Below, one piece after another: positions 16,757-24,672 of a DNA stretch of 64,000 nt. Under the pieces are notes generated by a model. It was not told where the DNA came from, did not search any database, and saw nothing but the letters and a program-made list of their open reading frames with translations. A program made the position numbers and the translations under genes. Position 1 is the first letter of the stretch. Each line of letters opens with the position of its first letter. The stretch covers positions 3,328-67,327 of the forward strand of contig SFDX01000012.1 of NCBI GenBank assembly GCA_004557455.1, in the 5' to 3' direction. The stretch is from Akkermansia muciniphila. Lineage in GTDB: Bacteria; Verrucomicrobiota; Verrucomicrobiia; Verrucomicrobiales; Akkermansiaceae.

Positions 16757-17602
16757 ATGAAACATCACGCCTATCTCCTCCCCGTCTCCCTGCTCGCCGT
16801 TGCTTGGCTGAGCAGTTGTACCCCGGAGCCCTACGGTTCCTATTCTTTCACCCGACAGCCCGGCCAAATGCCGCAGCAGCAGGTTCAAGACGAACAGGCT
16901 GTTCTGCTGCAGGAGGTGGTCACCGTGCCCTACGATGGCAGCAATCCGCTGCTTATCCCCAACAAAAATGCTCCGGGTTACATCAACCCCTACCCCGCCG
17001 GGAGCTATGAGCACTTTGTGGCCAAGCCCGCTTACCCCAAAACCTCCGCGGTTTTCTGCAACGAGCCTCTGCTGCAGTCCGCTAACACGGAAAATACCCG
17101 TATCATCATCTGCCTGCCCCAGCAGCGGGCGCGTATGTATGTGAACGGGCGCGTGGCCTATGATTGGCCCGTATCCACGGGTACGGACGGCCACGAGACC
17201 CCGCCCGGGGCATACCGCATCTTGGATCGTGAGACAAATCATAAGTCCAACCGTTACGGTAAATTCGTGAACGCAAGCGGTCGCGTGGTCAGCAGCAATG
17301 CAGATACCTCCAAGGGTACGCCGGAGGGTCTCACTTTCCGCCCCGCCGGCATGCCGCATTGGAACCGCCTGACGCCGGACGGTGTGGGCATTCACGGTGG
17401 TAAAGTGGTGCCCGGTCGCAGGCTCTCACACGGCTGCATCCGCACGCCGTATGATGTGGCGGCCAAGCTCTTCAACTACACCAAGCGTGGCATGGCAGTA
17501 TACGTCACGAGCGGTGTGGAGGATTATGCCAAAGGCGGTGCCGTGCGTCCGCAGGATGTGAAGTACCGTCCCAAGGCCGGCAATGACTACACCGACTATT
17601 AA
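16757..17602 (+). CDS. L,D-transpeptidase lipoprotein (YkuD family)
   Basis: Cysteine transpeptidase that forms 3-3 cross-links in peptidoglycan or attaches proteins to it, in the periplasm. The 281 residues begin with a lipoprotein signal (SLLAVAWLSSC, Cys21). The YkuD catalytic domain covers about 113-250, with IIICLPQQRARMYVNGR, PVSTGTDGHETPPGAY, GVGIHGG (His213) and SHGCIR with nucleophile Cys227. All catalytic residues are present. Its place behind two LysM lipoproteins supports a joint role in anchoring and cross-linking the cell wall. The gene downstream overlaps its end by 20 bp. Confidence 0.94.
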   Translation: MKHHAYLLPVSLLAVAWLSSCTPEPYGSYSFTRQPGQMPQQQVQDEQAVLLQEVVTVPYDGSNPLLIPNKNAPGYINPYPAGSYEHFVAKPAYPKTSAVFCNEPLLQSANTENTRIIICLPQQRARMYVNGRVAYDWPVSTGTDGHETPPGAYRILDRETNHKSNRYGKFVNASGRVVSSNADTSKGTPEGLTFRPAGMPHWNRLTPDGVGIHGGKVVPGRRLSHGCIRTPYDVAAKLFNYTKRGMAVYVTSGVEDYAKGGAVRPQDVKYRPKAGNDYTDY

Positions 17603-18023
17603 CCCGGAGGGCCTGCCGACGCGCACCCTGCACTGCGCCAACCGTGCCCTGTATGCGGCGGTGTCGGCGGCGGTGCTGGGTGTGTGCATCTACGCGGCCC
17701 TTGCCCCCGGGCCGGATTACCGCCCGCCCTTGGCCATCGCTGCGGGCATCATCTGCCTGCTCTGGGGCGGCGGCTATGCTTCCCTCTCCTACACGGTTTC
17801 GCCGCAGGGCATCACGCGCTCGATCTTTTTCGTCCTCAAGCGCCGCTATACTTGGCAGAACCTCGGCCCTGCCGAATTCCACTGTATCGATGCCCCCGGT
17901 GAGCGTTCCGTCTCCCTCATCTTCAGCAACCTCACTCTCTCCGGTGAGCTCCTCGACCCCGATGCCCTCGAGGAGCTGGCCGACGACCTCCGCGTCGCCG
18001 GGATGCTCGGCAAAGTGGGGTGA
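17583..18023 (+). CDS. Small membrane protein, PH-like domain suspected
   Basis: 146 residues with two hydrophobic helices near the N-terminus (YAAVSAAVLGVCIYAALA and LAIAAGIICLLWGGG), then a soluble part starting YTVSPQGITRSIFFVLKRRYTWQ. The two helices followed by a segment like YxVxxxGI resemble bacterial membrane PH (DUF304/YdbS-like) proteins. Function unknown. The ATG at 17583 overlaps the end of the L,D-transpeptidase by 20 bp, so it belongs to the same operon and may be translated by re-initiation. Confidence 0.75.
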   Translation: MTTPTINPEGLPTRTLHCANRALYAAVSAAVLGVCIYAALAPGPDYRPPLAIAAGIICLLWGGGYASLSYTVSPQGITRSIFFVLKRRYTWQNLGPAEFHCIDAPGERSVSLIFSNLTLSGELLDPDALEELADDLRVAGMLGKVG

Positions 18024-18068
18024 GCAGAAGTGACCCGCCGCAGGGGTGCTTGTATGACACAGCTCCCC

Positions 18069-18145
18069 GGAACGCTTCTCAGACGGGTTACAAGAAACTC
18101 TCATGACATTTGGGTTACACCCGAGACAGCTCTCTTGTAGCACAA
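18069..18145. repeat. Dispersed intergenic repeat, copy 1 (long form)
   Basis: 18069-18092 matches 63760-63783 at 22 of 24 positions, and 18112-18141 matches 63776-63805 at most positions. This copy carries two direct GGGTTACA words (18085-18092 and 18112-18119) with 19 bases between them; copy 2 has one. It also has inverted TACAAGA / TCTTGTA (18089-18095, 18133-18139). It sits between the envelope operon and glnN. Confidence 0.55.
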
Positions 18146-18154
18146 GGGTGGTTT

Positions 18155-18168
18155 TTACATTTTTGTAA
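18155..18168. promoter_or_regulatory. glnN operator 1 (palindrome)
   Basis: TTACATTTTTGTAA, an inverted repeat with 5-bp arms TTACA/TGTAA. It ends seven bases before the predicted glnN -35. Confidence 0.6.
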
Positions 18169-18175
18169 TACTTTT

Positions 18176-18204
18176 TTGCATATTTTTAAAATTTGTCTTA
18201 CATT
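18176..18204 (+). promoter_or_regulatory. glnN promoter
   Basis: -35 TTGCAT (18176-18181), 17-bp spacer, -10 TACATT (18199-18204). The -10 lies inside operator 2. The leader to the preferred ATG would be about 150 bases. Confidence 0.55.
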
Positions 18205-18211
18205 TTTGTAA
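18198..18211. promoter_or_regulatory. glnN operator 2 (identical palindrome)
   Basis: The same 14 bases TTACATTTTTGTAA as operator 1, 43 bp further on (about four helical turns), covering the -10 and start region. A protein bound here would block transcription. Confidence 0.6.
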
Positions 18212-18362
18212 ATTACTTCAAAGGGCGGGGAGAGGAAAAATCTCCAAGTCCTTGAGTATCAACAACTTAGAGATTTTTGAGAAAGTTGGCACGGCGTTTG
18301 CAAGAGAGAAGGGTGCAGACTGCGAGAACGAGGCAGCCGCAGAACACAAACCGAACCAAGAT

Positions 18363-20468
18363 ATGGCAACAGACAGGAACACAGCACCGGAGGAAGCGTT
18401 GGAGGCCCTTTACGGCAGCGACACCTTCGGCATCAAGACGATGGAGAAGTACCTCTCCAAGAGTGCGTTCAAGAAGATGATGAACACCATCCGCCAGGGC
18501 GGCAAGCTGGACCCGGGGATTGCGGATGAGGTGGCACAGGCCATGAAGGTGTGGGCACTCTCCAAGGGAGCGACGCACTACACGCACTGGTTCCAACCGC
18601 TGAGCGATGCCACGGCCGAGAAGCACGACTCCTTTGTGGAGCCGGACGGCGAGGGCGGGATGATCTGCGAGTTCACCGGCAAGACGCTGATTCAGGGCGA
18701 GCCGGATGCCTCTTCCTTCCCCTCCGGCGGCATTCGCGCCACCTTCGAGGCCCGCGGCTACACGGCGTGGGACCCCACCTCCCCGGCGTTCATCAAGCGC
18801 ACGGCTCACACGGCGACCCTGTGCATCCCGACCGCGTTCTGCTCCTACACCGGTGAGGCGCTGGACAAGAAGACCCCGCTGCTGCGCTCCATGAAGGCGG
18901 TGGGCACCCAGGCCGCCCGCGTGCTCAAGTGCTTCGGCATCACCCCCTCCTGTGTGGACAGCAACCTGGGCGCGGAGCAGGAGTACTTCTTGGTGGACCG
19001 CGACCTGTATCTGAAGCGCCCCGACCTGATCGAGACGGGCCGCACCCTCTTCGGATGCCTGCCGCCCAAGCATCAGCAGATGGAGGACCACTACTTCGGC
19101 TCCATCAAGGAGCGCGTGCTGGAGTTCATGTCCAGCGTGGACCACGCCCTCTGGGCCTTGGGTGTGCCGGCCAAGACCCGCCACAACGAGGTGGCCCCCG
19201 CGCAGTTCGAAATCGCCCCGCTCTTCGAGGCGAGCAACGTGGCCGTGGACCACAATGTGATGATCATGGACATCCTGCAGCGCCAGGCCCTCAAGTTCAA
19301 CTTGGTCTGCCTGCTGCACGAGAAGCCCTACGCCTGCGTGAACGGCTCCGGCAAACACAATAACTGGTCCCTCTCCACCCCGGAGCTCGGTTCCCTCTTC
19401 GCCCCCGGCAAGACGCCGCACAGCAACCTCGTCTTCCTCACCTTCTTGGCCAGTGTCATCCGCGCCATCGATCTGCATGCGGATCTGCTGCGCGCTTCCA
19501 TCTCCAAGGCCGGTAACGACCACCGCCTCGGTGCCCAGGAGGCCCCGCCCGCCATCATCTCCATCTTCCTCGGCGACCAGTTGGCCGACATCGTGGAGCA
19601 GATCAAGGCCGGCGGTGCCAAGTCCTCCACCAGCAAGACCACCATGGAGCTGGGTGTGGATGTGCTGCCTGCCCTGCCGAAGGACACCACGGACCGCAAC
19701 CGTACCTCTCCCTTCGCTTTCACCGGTAACAAGTTCGAGTTCCGCGCCGTCGGTTCCTCCCAGACCTGCGCTTGGCCCATGGCCGTGCTCAATACCATCG
19801 AGGCCGAGACCCTGGACATGATCGCGACGAAGCTGGAGCCCGTGGTCGGCACCCCGCAGTTTACCACCACCGTCACCGAGCTTATCAAGGAGATGATCAC
19901 CAAGCACGATCGCATCATCTTCAACGGCAACGGTTATTCCGAGGAGTGGCTCGCCGAGGCCGAGCGCCGCGGGCTGCCCAACCTCAAGGATACCCCGGAG
20001 GCTCTCGAGGTTCTCTCCCGCCCGGATACCATCGCTCTCATGGAGAAATACGGTGTGCTCTCCCGTGCCGAGCTCCTCGCTCGCAAGGAGGTGCAGATCG
20101 AGAACTATGAGAAGCTCATCGACATTGAGGCCAAGACCTGCCTCAATATGCTCCGTACCATTTACATGCCCGCTATCAATAAGCAGATGGCTTCCCTCTG
20201 CAGCACCATCGCCTCCATCAAGGCCTCCGGTATCTCCGCCGGCCTCGCCGCTGTCACGCAGCAGGCGGAGTCCATCGGTGCCCTCTGCGATGAGTTGCCG
20301 GGCAAGGTCGCCGCTCTCGACGCGGCTATCTCCAATGGGTGCCCCCAGCGCATGAAGATCGCCATGCAGGACGCCCGCGACACCGTTGATGCACTCGAAG
20401 CCCTTGTGGCAGCTGACCTGTGGCCCGTTCCCACATACGCCCAGATGCTCAACATCCACAGCAAGTAG
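18363..20468 (+). CDS. glnN: Glutamine synthetase type III
   Basis: Makes glutamine from glutamate, ammonia and ATP; cytosolic. From ATG 18363 the product has 701 residues, close to known GSIII enzymes (about 700-730). Family features include THWFQPLSDATAEKHDSF, NLGAEQEYFLVD, KTRHNEVAPAQFEIAP, NGSGKHNNWSLST (ATP/glutamate site), FLTFLASVIRAID, and DTTDRNRTSPFAFTGNKFEF. A TTG at 18252 would add 37 residues (MSINNLEIFEKVG...); it has no close Shine-Dalgarno but lies downstream of the promoter, so it stays possible. The leader holds a weak GGAGA/TCTCC hairpin (18229-18245). Two identical palindromes around the promoter suggest regulation, probably by nitrogen state. A strong terminator follows. 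Confidence 0.95.
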   Translation: MATDRNTAPEEALEALYGSDTFGIKTMEKYLSKSAFKKMMNTIRQGGKLDPGIADEVAQAMKVWALSKGATHYTHWFQPLSDATAEKHDSFVEPDGEGGMICEFTGKTLIQGEPDASSFPSGGIRATFEARGYTAWDPTSPAFIKRTAHTATLCIPTAFCSYTGEALDKKTPLLRSMKAVGTQAARVLKCFGITPSCVDSNLGAEQEYFLVDRDLYLKRPDLIETGRTLFGCLPPKHQQMEDHYFGSIKERVLEFMSSVDHALWALGVPAKTRHNEVAPAQFEIAPLFEASNVAVDHNVMIMDILQRQALKFNLVCLLHEKPYACVNGSGKHNNWSLSTPELGSLFAPGKTPHSNLVFLTFLASVIRAIDLHADLLRASISKAGNDHRLGAQEAPPAIISIFLGDQLADIVEQIKAGGAKSSTSKTTMELGVDVLPALPKDTTDRNRTSPFAFTGNKFEFRAVGSSQTCAWPMAVLNTIEAETLDMIATKLEPVVGTPQFTTTVTELIKEMITKHDRIIFNGNGYSEEWLAEAERRGLPNLKDTPEALEVLSRPDTIALMEKYGVLSRAELLARKEVQIENYEKLIDIEAKTCLNMLRTIYMPAINKQMASLCSTIASIKASGISAGLAAVTQQAESIGALCDELPGKVAALDAAISNGCPQRMKIAMQDARDTVDALEALVAADLWPVPTYAQMLNIHSK

Positions 20469-20502
20469 TACAAACGAGCAGAGCGGCTCCCGCCCTCTTC
20501 TC

Positions 20503-20537
20503 ACCGCCTCCCCCGGGTGGGGGAGGCGGTCTTGTTT
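20503..20537 (+). terminator. glnN terminator
   Basis: Perfect 12-bp stem ACCGCCTCCCCC / GGGGGAGGCGGT with a 4-base loop, followed by CTTGTTT. Confidence 0.85.
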
Positions 20538-20636
20538 ACCCATCGCGCAGCGCGTTCTTATTTGCACTATGTGAAAGAAAAGGCTCGACTTCTGCCGTGC
20601 CGGGGCATACAATGGGAGAGCAGACCCAATCTTGCT

Positions 20637-21074
20637 ATGACCCGAAGCGAGATTCATGAATTAGGAAGGCGCTACCCGCGCGTCATCCGATGGAGTGACG
20701 AGGACGGCTGCTATATCGGCTCCCTGCCCGATGTCTGCGGCGACTGTACACACGGCGACACCCCGGAGGAGGTCGCTGCGAATCTTGAGGAATGCGCGGA
20801 GCTCTATGTGGAGAACTCGCTGGCGGAGGGGCTCCCCCTCGCGGAACCCGGGGCCGTTCTCGTGTGCCCCACCCGTTTCCTCACGGGCAATGTGGGCAGC
20901 AAAATCCGACTCCTCCGGGAGCTGCACGGCATGTCCCAAAAATCTCTGGCGGAGATGCTCGGCATCAGCCTCTCTACCCTGACCAAATGGGAGAACGGTT
21001 TGCGCCGTCCGAGCCGTGCCGCTGCGAAGTTGTTGGACATCTTGGACAAGCACCCGGAGTGTATTCACTCCTAA
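20637..21074 (+). CDS. HicB-like domain protein with C-terminal XRE helix-turn-helix
   Basis: 145 residues. The N-terminal half (about 10-60: VIRWSDEDGCYIGSLPDV and DTPEEVAANLEECAELYVE) is the partial RNase H fold of HicB antitoxins. The C-terminal half (about 85-140) is an XRE-type helix-turn-helix: KIRLLRELHGMSQKSLAEML, GISLSTLTKWENGLRRPS. HicB proteins normally neutralise a small HicA RNase encoded next to them; no HicA-like frame (about 60 residues with GSH-type motif) is seen on either side, so this is an orphan antitoxin or a stand-alone regulator. The ATG at 20637 follows a TACAAT box (20608-20613); frames reaching further back run into the glnN terminator. Confidence 0.8.
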   Translation: MTRSEIHELGRRYPRVIRWSDEDGCYIGSLPDVCGDCTHGDTPEEVAANLEECAELYVENSLAEGLPLAEPGAVLVCPTRFLTGNVGSKIRLLRELHGMSQKSLAEMLGISLSTLTKWENGLRRPSRAAAKLLDILDKHPECIHS

Positions 21075-21107
21075 CCCCCTGCCCGCAGTGGGCTGAAGGC
21101 ACAGCAC

Positions 21108-21142
21108 GCGCCGCGCCGTGGGGCTTTCCCACAACGCGGCGC
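21108..21142. terminator. Bidirectional terminator between convergent genes
   Basis: Outer stem GCGCCGCG / CGCGGCGC, a small internal loop, inner stem GTGGG / CCCAC with loop GCTTT. It lies between the HicB-like gene (+) and the protease gene (-), with a T-run (ctttta) further along the plus strand. Confidence 0.55.
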
Positions 21143-21159
21143 ATTCCGCTGCGCGGCTT

Positions 21160-23616
21160 TTAGTTCGAGGAGGCTGATTTCTTCCTCCGACGCCGTGCGC
21201 ACAGCCCCATCAGCCCCAGCAGGGCCAGCGTAGCCGTGGTGGGCTCGGGGGCGTCGAAGGTCACGCTCGTCAGCACGATGGTCTTGGCAGCGCTATCATA
21301 GACAAGGTTGGAGGACGAAGTGAGGTTGTCCGAAGTGAACAGGGTATTAGCATCTACCGGGTCTGACGAAAGGCCATCCACACTGCCAACGTTCTTGAAT
21401 AGGGTCACATCGTAGGTTCCATTCGAATTCTGCGTACCGTTCACCCCCTGCAGTAAATTAAGAAGCTTCTTCGTTGTTCCTCCCCCGAGCGTAAGAGTTT
21501 TTCCGGACATATCCACTGTGGATTCCATGGTCAATTCGTTCGCACCACTCAAATCCAAATCAGCATTCAAAATAGCCACGGGATCGGAGGTTGCCGTCGT
21601 ACCCACAGCATCGCCCAAGAGCAAAACAGCCGCTGAGGCAACCTGCGCCATATCTTCGGAGGCTCTGGTTCGGAAGGCACCCGTCACCTTGATCTTGGAG
21701 GTCTCCAACACCGACCCTTCGGAAATTGTCAAACCGGCAAGCTGTATAGCATCCGAACCGGATGCGGTAAGAGTAAGTCGGGAAGATTCCTGCACAGATA
21801 TCGTGCCCATCGTTGAATCACACGCAACCTTATACTTTCCCCCATTTCCAAAGCTTGCCGAAGCAGTGTCATCAACCGATAACTTAGCCACATTCACATC
21901 TCCCGAAGCTCTGTAGACTATCTCGGCAGCATCCTTCACACTAATTTGTCCTGCAAGCGTCCCGACTGAGGAAATCTCGTACACACCCTTATCCTTAAAA
22001 GTAGCGGAAGCACCTTCAGACACAGAAAGACCGGCAAGTTTCACGGCCTCCTTCGCAGCGTAAGTAAAGGCGCCACTTCCCTCCACGGAGACAGCCCTCT
22101 CCCCCAAGTTGAGACAAGCCTCCAAAGAAGCACCATCACTGATGGTCACATTCCCCGTTCCGTCAATAGATGAATCAGCGGCGGCAGCAAGGAATTTCGT
22201 CGTACCCGATGCTATCTTGATAGCCCCGGCACGAAGTTTACCTTCGACAGTCACATTACCGGCATTCTTAAAGCTAATATTGCGATTTTCATCGAAGTAG
22301 CTGTCATAATATGTTCCATCCACCAGAACGTGCCATCCGGTCTTTCCATCAGGAAGGGCTTCCGCATTACTCCCCATACCGGCACCTTGCTTCCAAGTGC
22401 TGCCGTTCTCGCCCGTGCCGCTCCACTCCAAATCGCCGTCCCAGTATTGACGGCCTTTTTCCTTGAAAGCATCCGGTGTTCTTATGAAAGTCAGTGTTTT
22501 GAAATAAGTATAACTCGACTCCTGTTCAAGAGAATCATACAAGAATAGATGCTCATCCCCGCCATTGTAGCTACTAAGCTTGATATAATATGTCTTCAAC
22601 TGAAAACTCTGGTCATCAGAATCACAATAATAAAGCTTATCAATTACTCCATCATTATTCAATCCGAACCCATACAGAGTGAGAGAATGCGAATCATTGG
22701 CATTATTAGGTCGCGCATCATGAATAGCAAACTCCGCAATATTGCCATACGATTTCTGAACGACCTGTCCCTCTTGAATCTCACAATCAAAGACCTGGCA
22801 GGCCAAACTCGTTAGTCTCTCAGAAAAAGTCGTTCCCGTCAAGGTAAAAACATCGAGCACACTTTTTTTTTCAAAACCCTGTAACTTTACGCTAGCATTC
22901 TGTTGAGCAATACTACTAGAATATATATTCTCAAATGCACCAAGAGCCTGGCCATGATATAATGCGGCACCCGTATCCGCGATATAGGAGAGCATGGCTT
23001 TCGCTACGTCTCCTCCATTATTCGACCCCGACAGATAAAACCATCTACTTAACTTCAAAGACTGGGTCCCGCCCAACGCAATTGCTGTTTTCCTATCCTC
23101 CACAGCATATCCAAGCTGCAACTTTTCAGCATGTGCGCTAAACACTCCATAATAACTCTGCCAATATTGCAGGACATTAGAAGCAGCGTGAGCCCAACAC
23201 TCATTACCGTCCGCAGTCAACTGACCGTTTCCGGCCGCGGAGGTACTACCTACCAACAACTGCACCGCATACTTCGAGATTCCATGCTCCGTCGCTTCAA
23301 CAATTCCAGCCTGATTCACAGTTCCCTTGGTGGTACCCACCGTTCCCCATTCCCCCAAAAAGGACATATCCGCCACATCACCGCCATGTTCAGTGGCATT
23401 CTTTTTCCACACCTCAATGAAAGCATCAACGGCGGCACTTGACCCCATCGTGCCCCCCGCACCGGGTTGCCAGAACAAGCCCTTACCACTATCAAAGAAA
23501 AATTCGGAAGCGGCTGCGTTCTCTTTGTTCACGCGGTCGACAATAAAGTCAGCGGCAAAGACGGGACATGCGAGGGCAGCGAGAAGGGAAAGTACAGCGA
23601 GGGAGGTGAGTTTCAT
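21160..23616 (-). CDS. Secreted IdeS/Mac-like cysteine endopeptidase with PEP-CTERM tail
   Basis: 818 residues. Signal peptide MKLTSLAVLSLLAALACPVFA; protease domain about 25-385; a beta-helix-like, autotransporter-type repeat region about 440-780; and a PEP-CTERM tail (PEPTTATLALLGLMGLCA then RRRRKK) for export sorting. The protease assignment comes from ECWAHAASNVLQYWQSYYG with Cys140, DSHSLTLYGFGLNNDGVIDK with His310, and YYCDSDD with Asp332 and Asp334. These match in order and spacing the Cys, His, Asp-x-Asp arrangement of streptococcal IdeS/Mac (peptidase family C66), which cuts IgG. The substrate here is unknown. GC content is clearly below the neighbours, especially over the protease domain. 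It is monocistronic, with a leader of about 125 bases. Confidence 0.82.
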   Translation of the reverse strand: MKLTSLAVLSLLAALACPVFAADFIVDRVNKENAAASEFFFDSGKGLFWQPGAGGTMGSSAAVDAFIEVWKKNATEHGGDVADMSFLGEWGTVGTTKGTVNQAGIVEATEHGISKYAVQLLVGSTSAAGNGQLTADGNECWAHAASNVLQYWQSYYGVFSAHAEKLQLGYAVEDRKTAIALGGTQSLKLSRWFYLSGSNNGGDVAKAMLSYIADTGAALYHGQALGAFENIYSSSIAQQNASVKLQGFEKKSVLDVFTLTGTTFSERLTSLACQVFDCEIQEGQVVQKSYGNIAEFAIHDARPNNANDSHSLTLYGFGLNNDGVIDKLYYCDSDDQSFQLKTYYIKLSSYNGGDEHLFLYDSLEQESSYTYFKTLTFIRTPDAFKEKGRQYWDGDLEWSGTGENGSTWKQGAGMGSNAEALPDGKTGWHVLVDGTYYDSYFDENRNISFKNAGNVTVEGKLRAGAIKIASGTTKFLAAAADSSIDGTGNVTISDGASLEACLNLGERAVSVEGSGAFTYAAKEAVKLAGLSVSEGASATFKDKGVYEISSVGTLAGQISVKDAAEIVYRASGDVNVAKLSVDDTASASFGNGGKYKVACDSTMGTISVQESSRLTLTASGSDAIQLAGLTISEGSVLETSKIKVTGAFRTRASEDMAQVASAAVLLLGDAVGTTATSDPVAILNADLDLSGANELTMESTVDMSGKTLTLGGGTTKKLLNLLQGVNGTQNSNGTYDVTLFKNVGSVDGLSSDPVDANTLFTSDNLTSSSNLVYDSAAKTIVLTSVTFDAPEPTTATLALLGLMGLCARRRRKKSASSN

Positions 23617-23746
23617 GAATGAAAAGTGAGTGGTGGCGGGGTTAAAAACAGGCGGAAGGAGCCACCGGAGAGAGGACGGGGGAAGGAGCTACCGCGCGCA
23701 TGGTGAAGAAACGTGTTGAATGTACAGAGAATGTATCGATGCTGAT

Positions 23747-23775
23747 ATTTTAGCTTACGCGGGAGGTAAGGGCAA
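23747..23775 (-). promoter_or_regulatory. Promoter of the IdeS-like protease
   Basis: Minus strand: -35 TTGCCC, 17-bp spacer, -10 TAAAAT. The ATG at 23616 is 130 bases away, so this gene has one of the long leaders in the window and room for post-transcriptional control. Confidence 0.55.
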
Positions 23776-23795
23776 GAAAAAAATGCGGTAGGGGC

Positions 23796-23837
23796 AAAAA
23801 AATCCTGCTGCGGGGGGAGGAAAAGGCCCGCAGCAGG
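23796..23837 (-). terminator. thi4 terminator
   Basis: Minus strand: 11-bp perfect stem CCTGCTGCGGG / CCCGCAGCAGG with a 12-base loop, followed by a run of seven T. Confidence 0.85.
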
Positions 23838-23859
23838 GAAAAGAGGGGTCAGTGAGGGA

Positions 23860-24636
23860 TCAAGCGAGGCTGCGAATGGCGGCGGACATGAGGTCCGCGA
23901 CCTTCTTACCGCTCATGAGCATACCGCCGAAGATGGGCCCCATACGGAAGCTGCCGGAGACGCCGTTGGCGGCCATACCGGAGACGAAGAGCCCGGGATA
24001 GATCTCCTTGGTATTGTCGATGGTGGTGCGCTCGCCCTCGGCGGCGTCCATGCTCATCTCCCCGACGACACCGCCGGTGGGGGTAGCGAGAGAGACACCG
24101 TTTTTACGCGCGACGGTGCGGGCGATCTCGCAATCATGCCCGGTGGCATCGAGGACGACCTTGGAAGCGAGCGTGAGGGGGTCGACGTGCAGCCCCTCAC
24201 GCAGGACGGGGGTCCAGTTGACGACAACGCCGCCGACACGGCCCTGCTTGTAAACGACATCCTCCACGGAATAGCAATTGAACACGATGGCACCGGCCTG
24301 CGTTGCGCGGTAGAGGAGGCCGGCGGTCGCGTGCACGGAATCCACGATGTGCGTACCGTTCCGATAGGGCTTGTGCGCGAGACCGAGCTCATCAATGATG
24401 GGCAAAGCCTCATCCTGCACCACGATGTCATTGAACATCATGGCGCCGCCCCACATACCGCCGCCCGGGGAGAGCTTGCGATCGAACAGGGCGACCTTGT
24501 GCCCCATTTTGGCGAGATAATAAGCGCAGACGATACCGCTGGGACCGCCGCCGACGATGGCTGCATCCAACTGCAGGCAAGAGGAGAGCTTGCCGAAGTA
24601 GGACTCAATAATACCTTGAGAAATGATGGTTTCCAC
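23860..24636 (-). CDS. thi4: Sulfide-dependent thiazole synthase, Thi4 family
   Basis: Makes the ADP-thiazole precursor of thiamine from NAD, glycine and a sulfur source; cytosolic. 258 residues. FAD/NAD-type Rossmann motif AIVGGGPSGIVCAYYLAKMG, then FDRKLSPGGGMWGGAMMFN and the C-terminal SGMAANGVSGSFRMGPIFGGML. The segment DATGHDCEIARTVARKNG shows no Cys where yeast Thi4 has its sacrificial Cys205 (Val by my alignment), so the enzyme should use free sulfide and act catalytically, as archaeal homologues do; this is inference from memory of the family. The start is GTG 24636 (VETIISQGII), eight bases after a promoter -10; the longer frame overlaps that promoter. thiE lies just upstream on the same strand. 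Confidence 0.9.
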   Translation of the reverse strand: METIISQGIIESYFGKLSSCLQLDAAIVGGGPSGIVCAYYLAKMGHKVALFDRKLSPGGGMWGGAMMFNDIVVQDEALPIIDELGLAHKPYRNGTHIVDSVHATAGLLYRATQAGAIVFNCYSVEDVVYKQGRVGGVVVNWTPVLREGLHVDPLTLASKVVLDATGHDCEIARTVARKNGVSLATPTGGVVGEMSMDAAEGERTTIDNTKEIYPGLFVSGMAANGVSGSFRMGPIFGGMLMSGKKVADLMSAAIRSLA

Positions 24637-24644
24637 GGGAAACA

Positions 24645-24672
24645 ATGATAGCGCGCGGCGCGGGGAAGTCAA
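24645..24672 (-). promoter_or_regulatory. thi4 promoter, predicted leaderless
   Basis: Minus strand: -35 TTGACT, 16-bp spacer, -10 TATCAT, ending eight bases before the GTG at 24636. The -35 overlaps the last codons of thiE. Confidence 0.65.

Noticed and set aside
18155..18211. NtcA or TnrA binding sites at glnN
   Set aside because: The palindrome is TTACA-N4-TGTAA, which does not fit GTA-N8-TAC or the TGTNA-N7-TNACA form.
18267..20657. 796-codon open frame antisense to glnN
   Set aside because: High-GC shadow of glnN; the His/Gly/Leu-rich translation has no family features, and the plus strand encodes an unmistakable glutamine synthetase.
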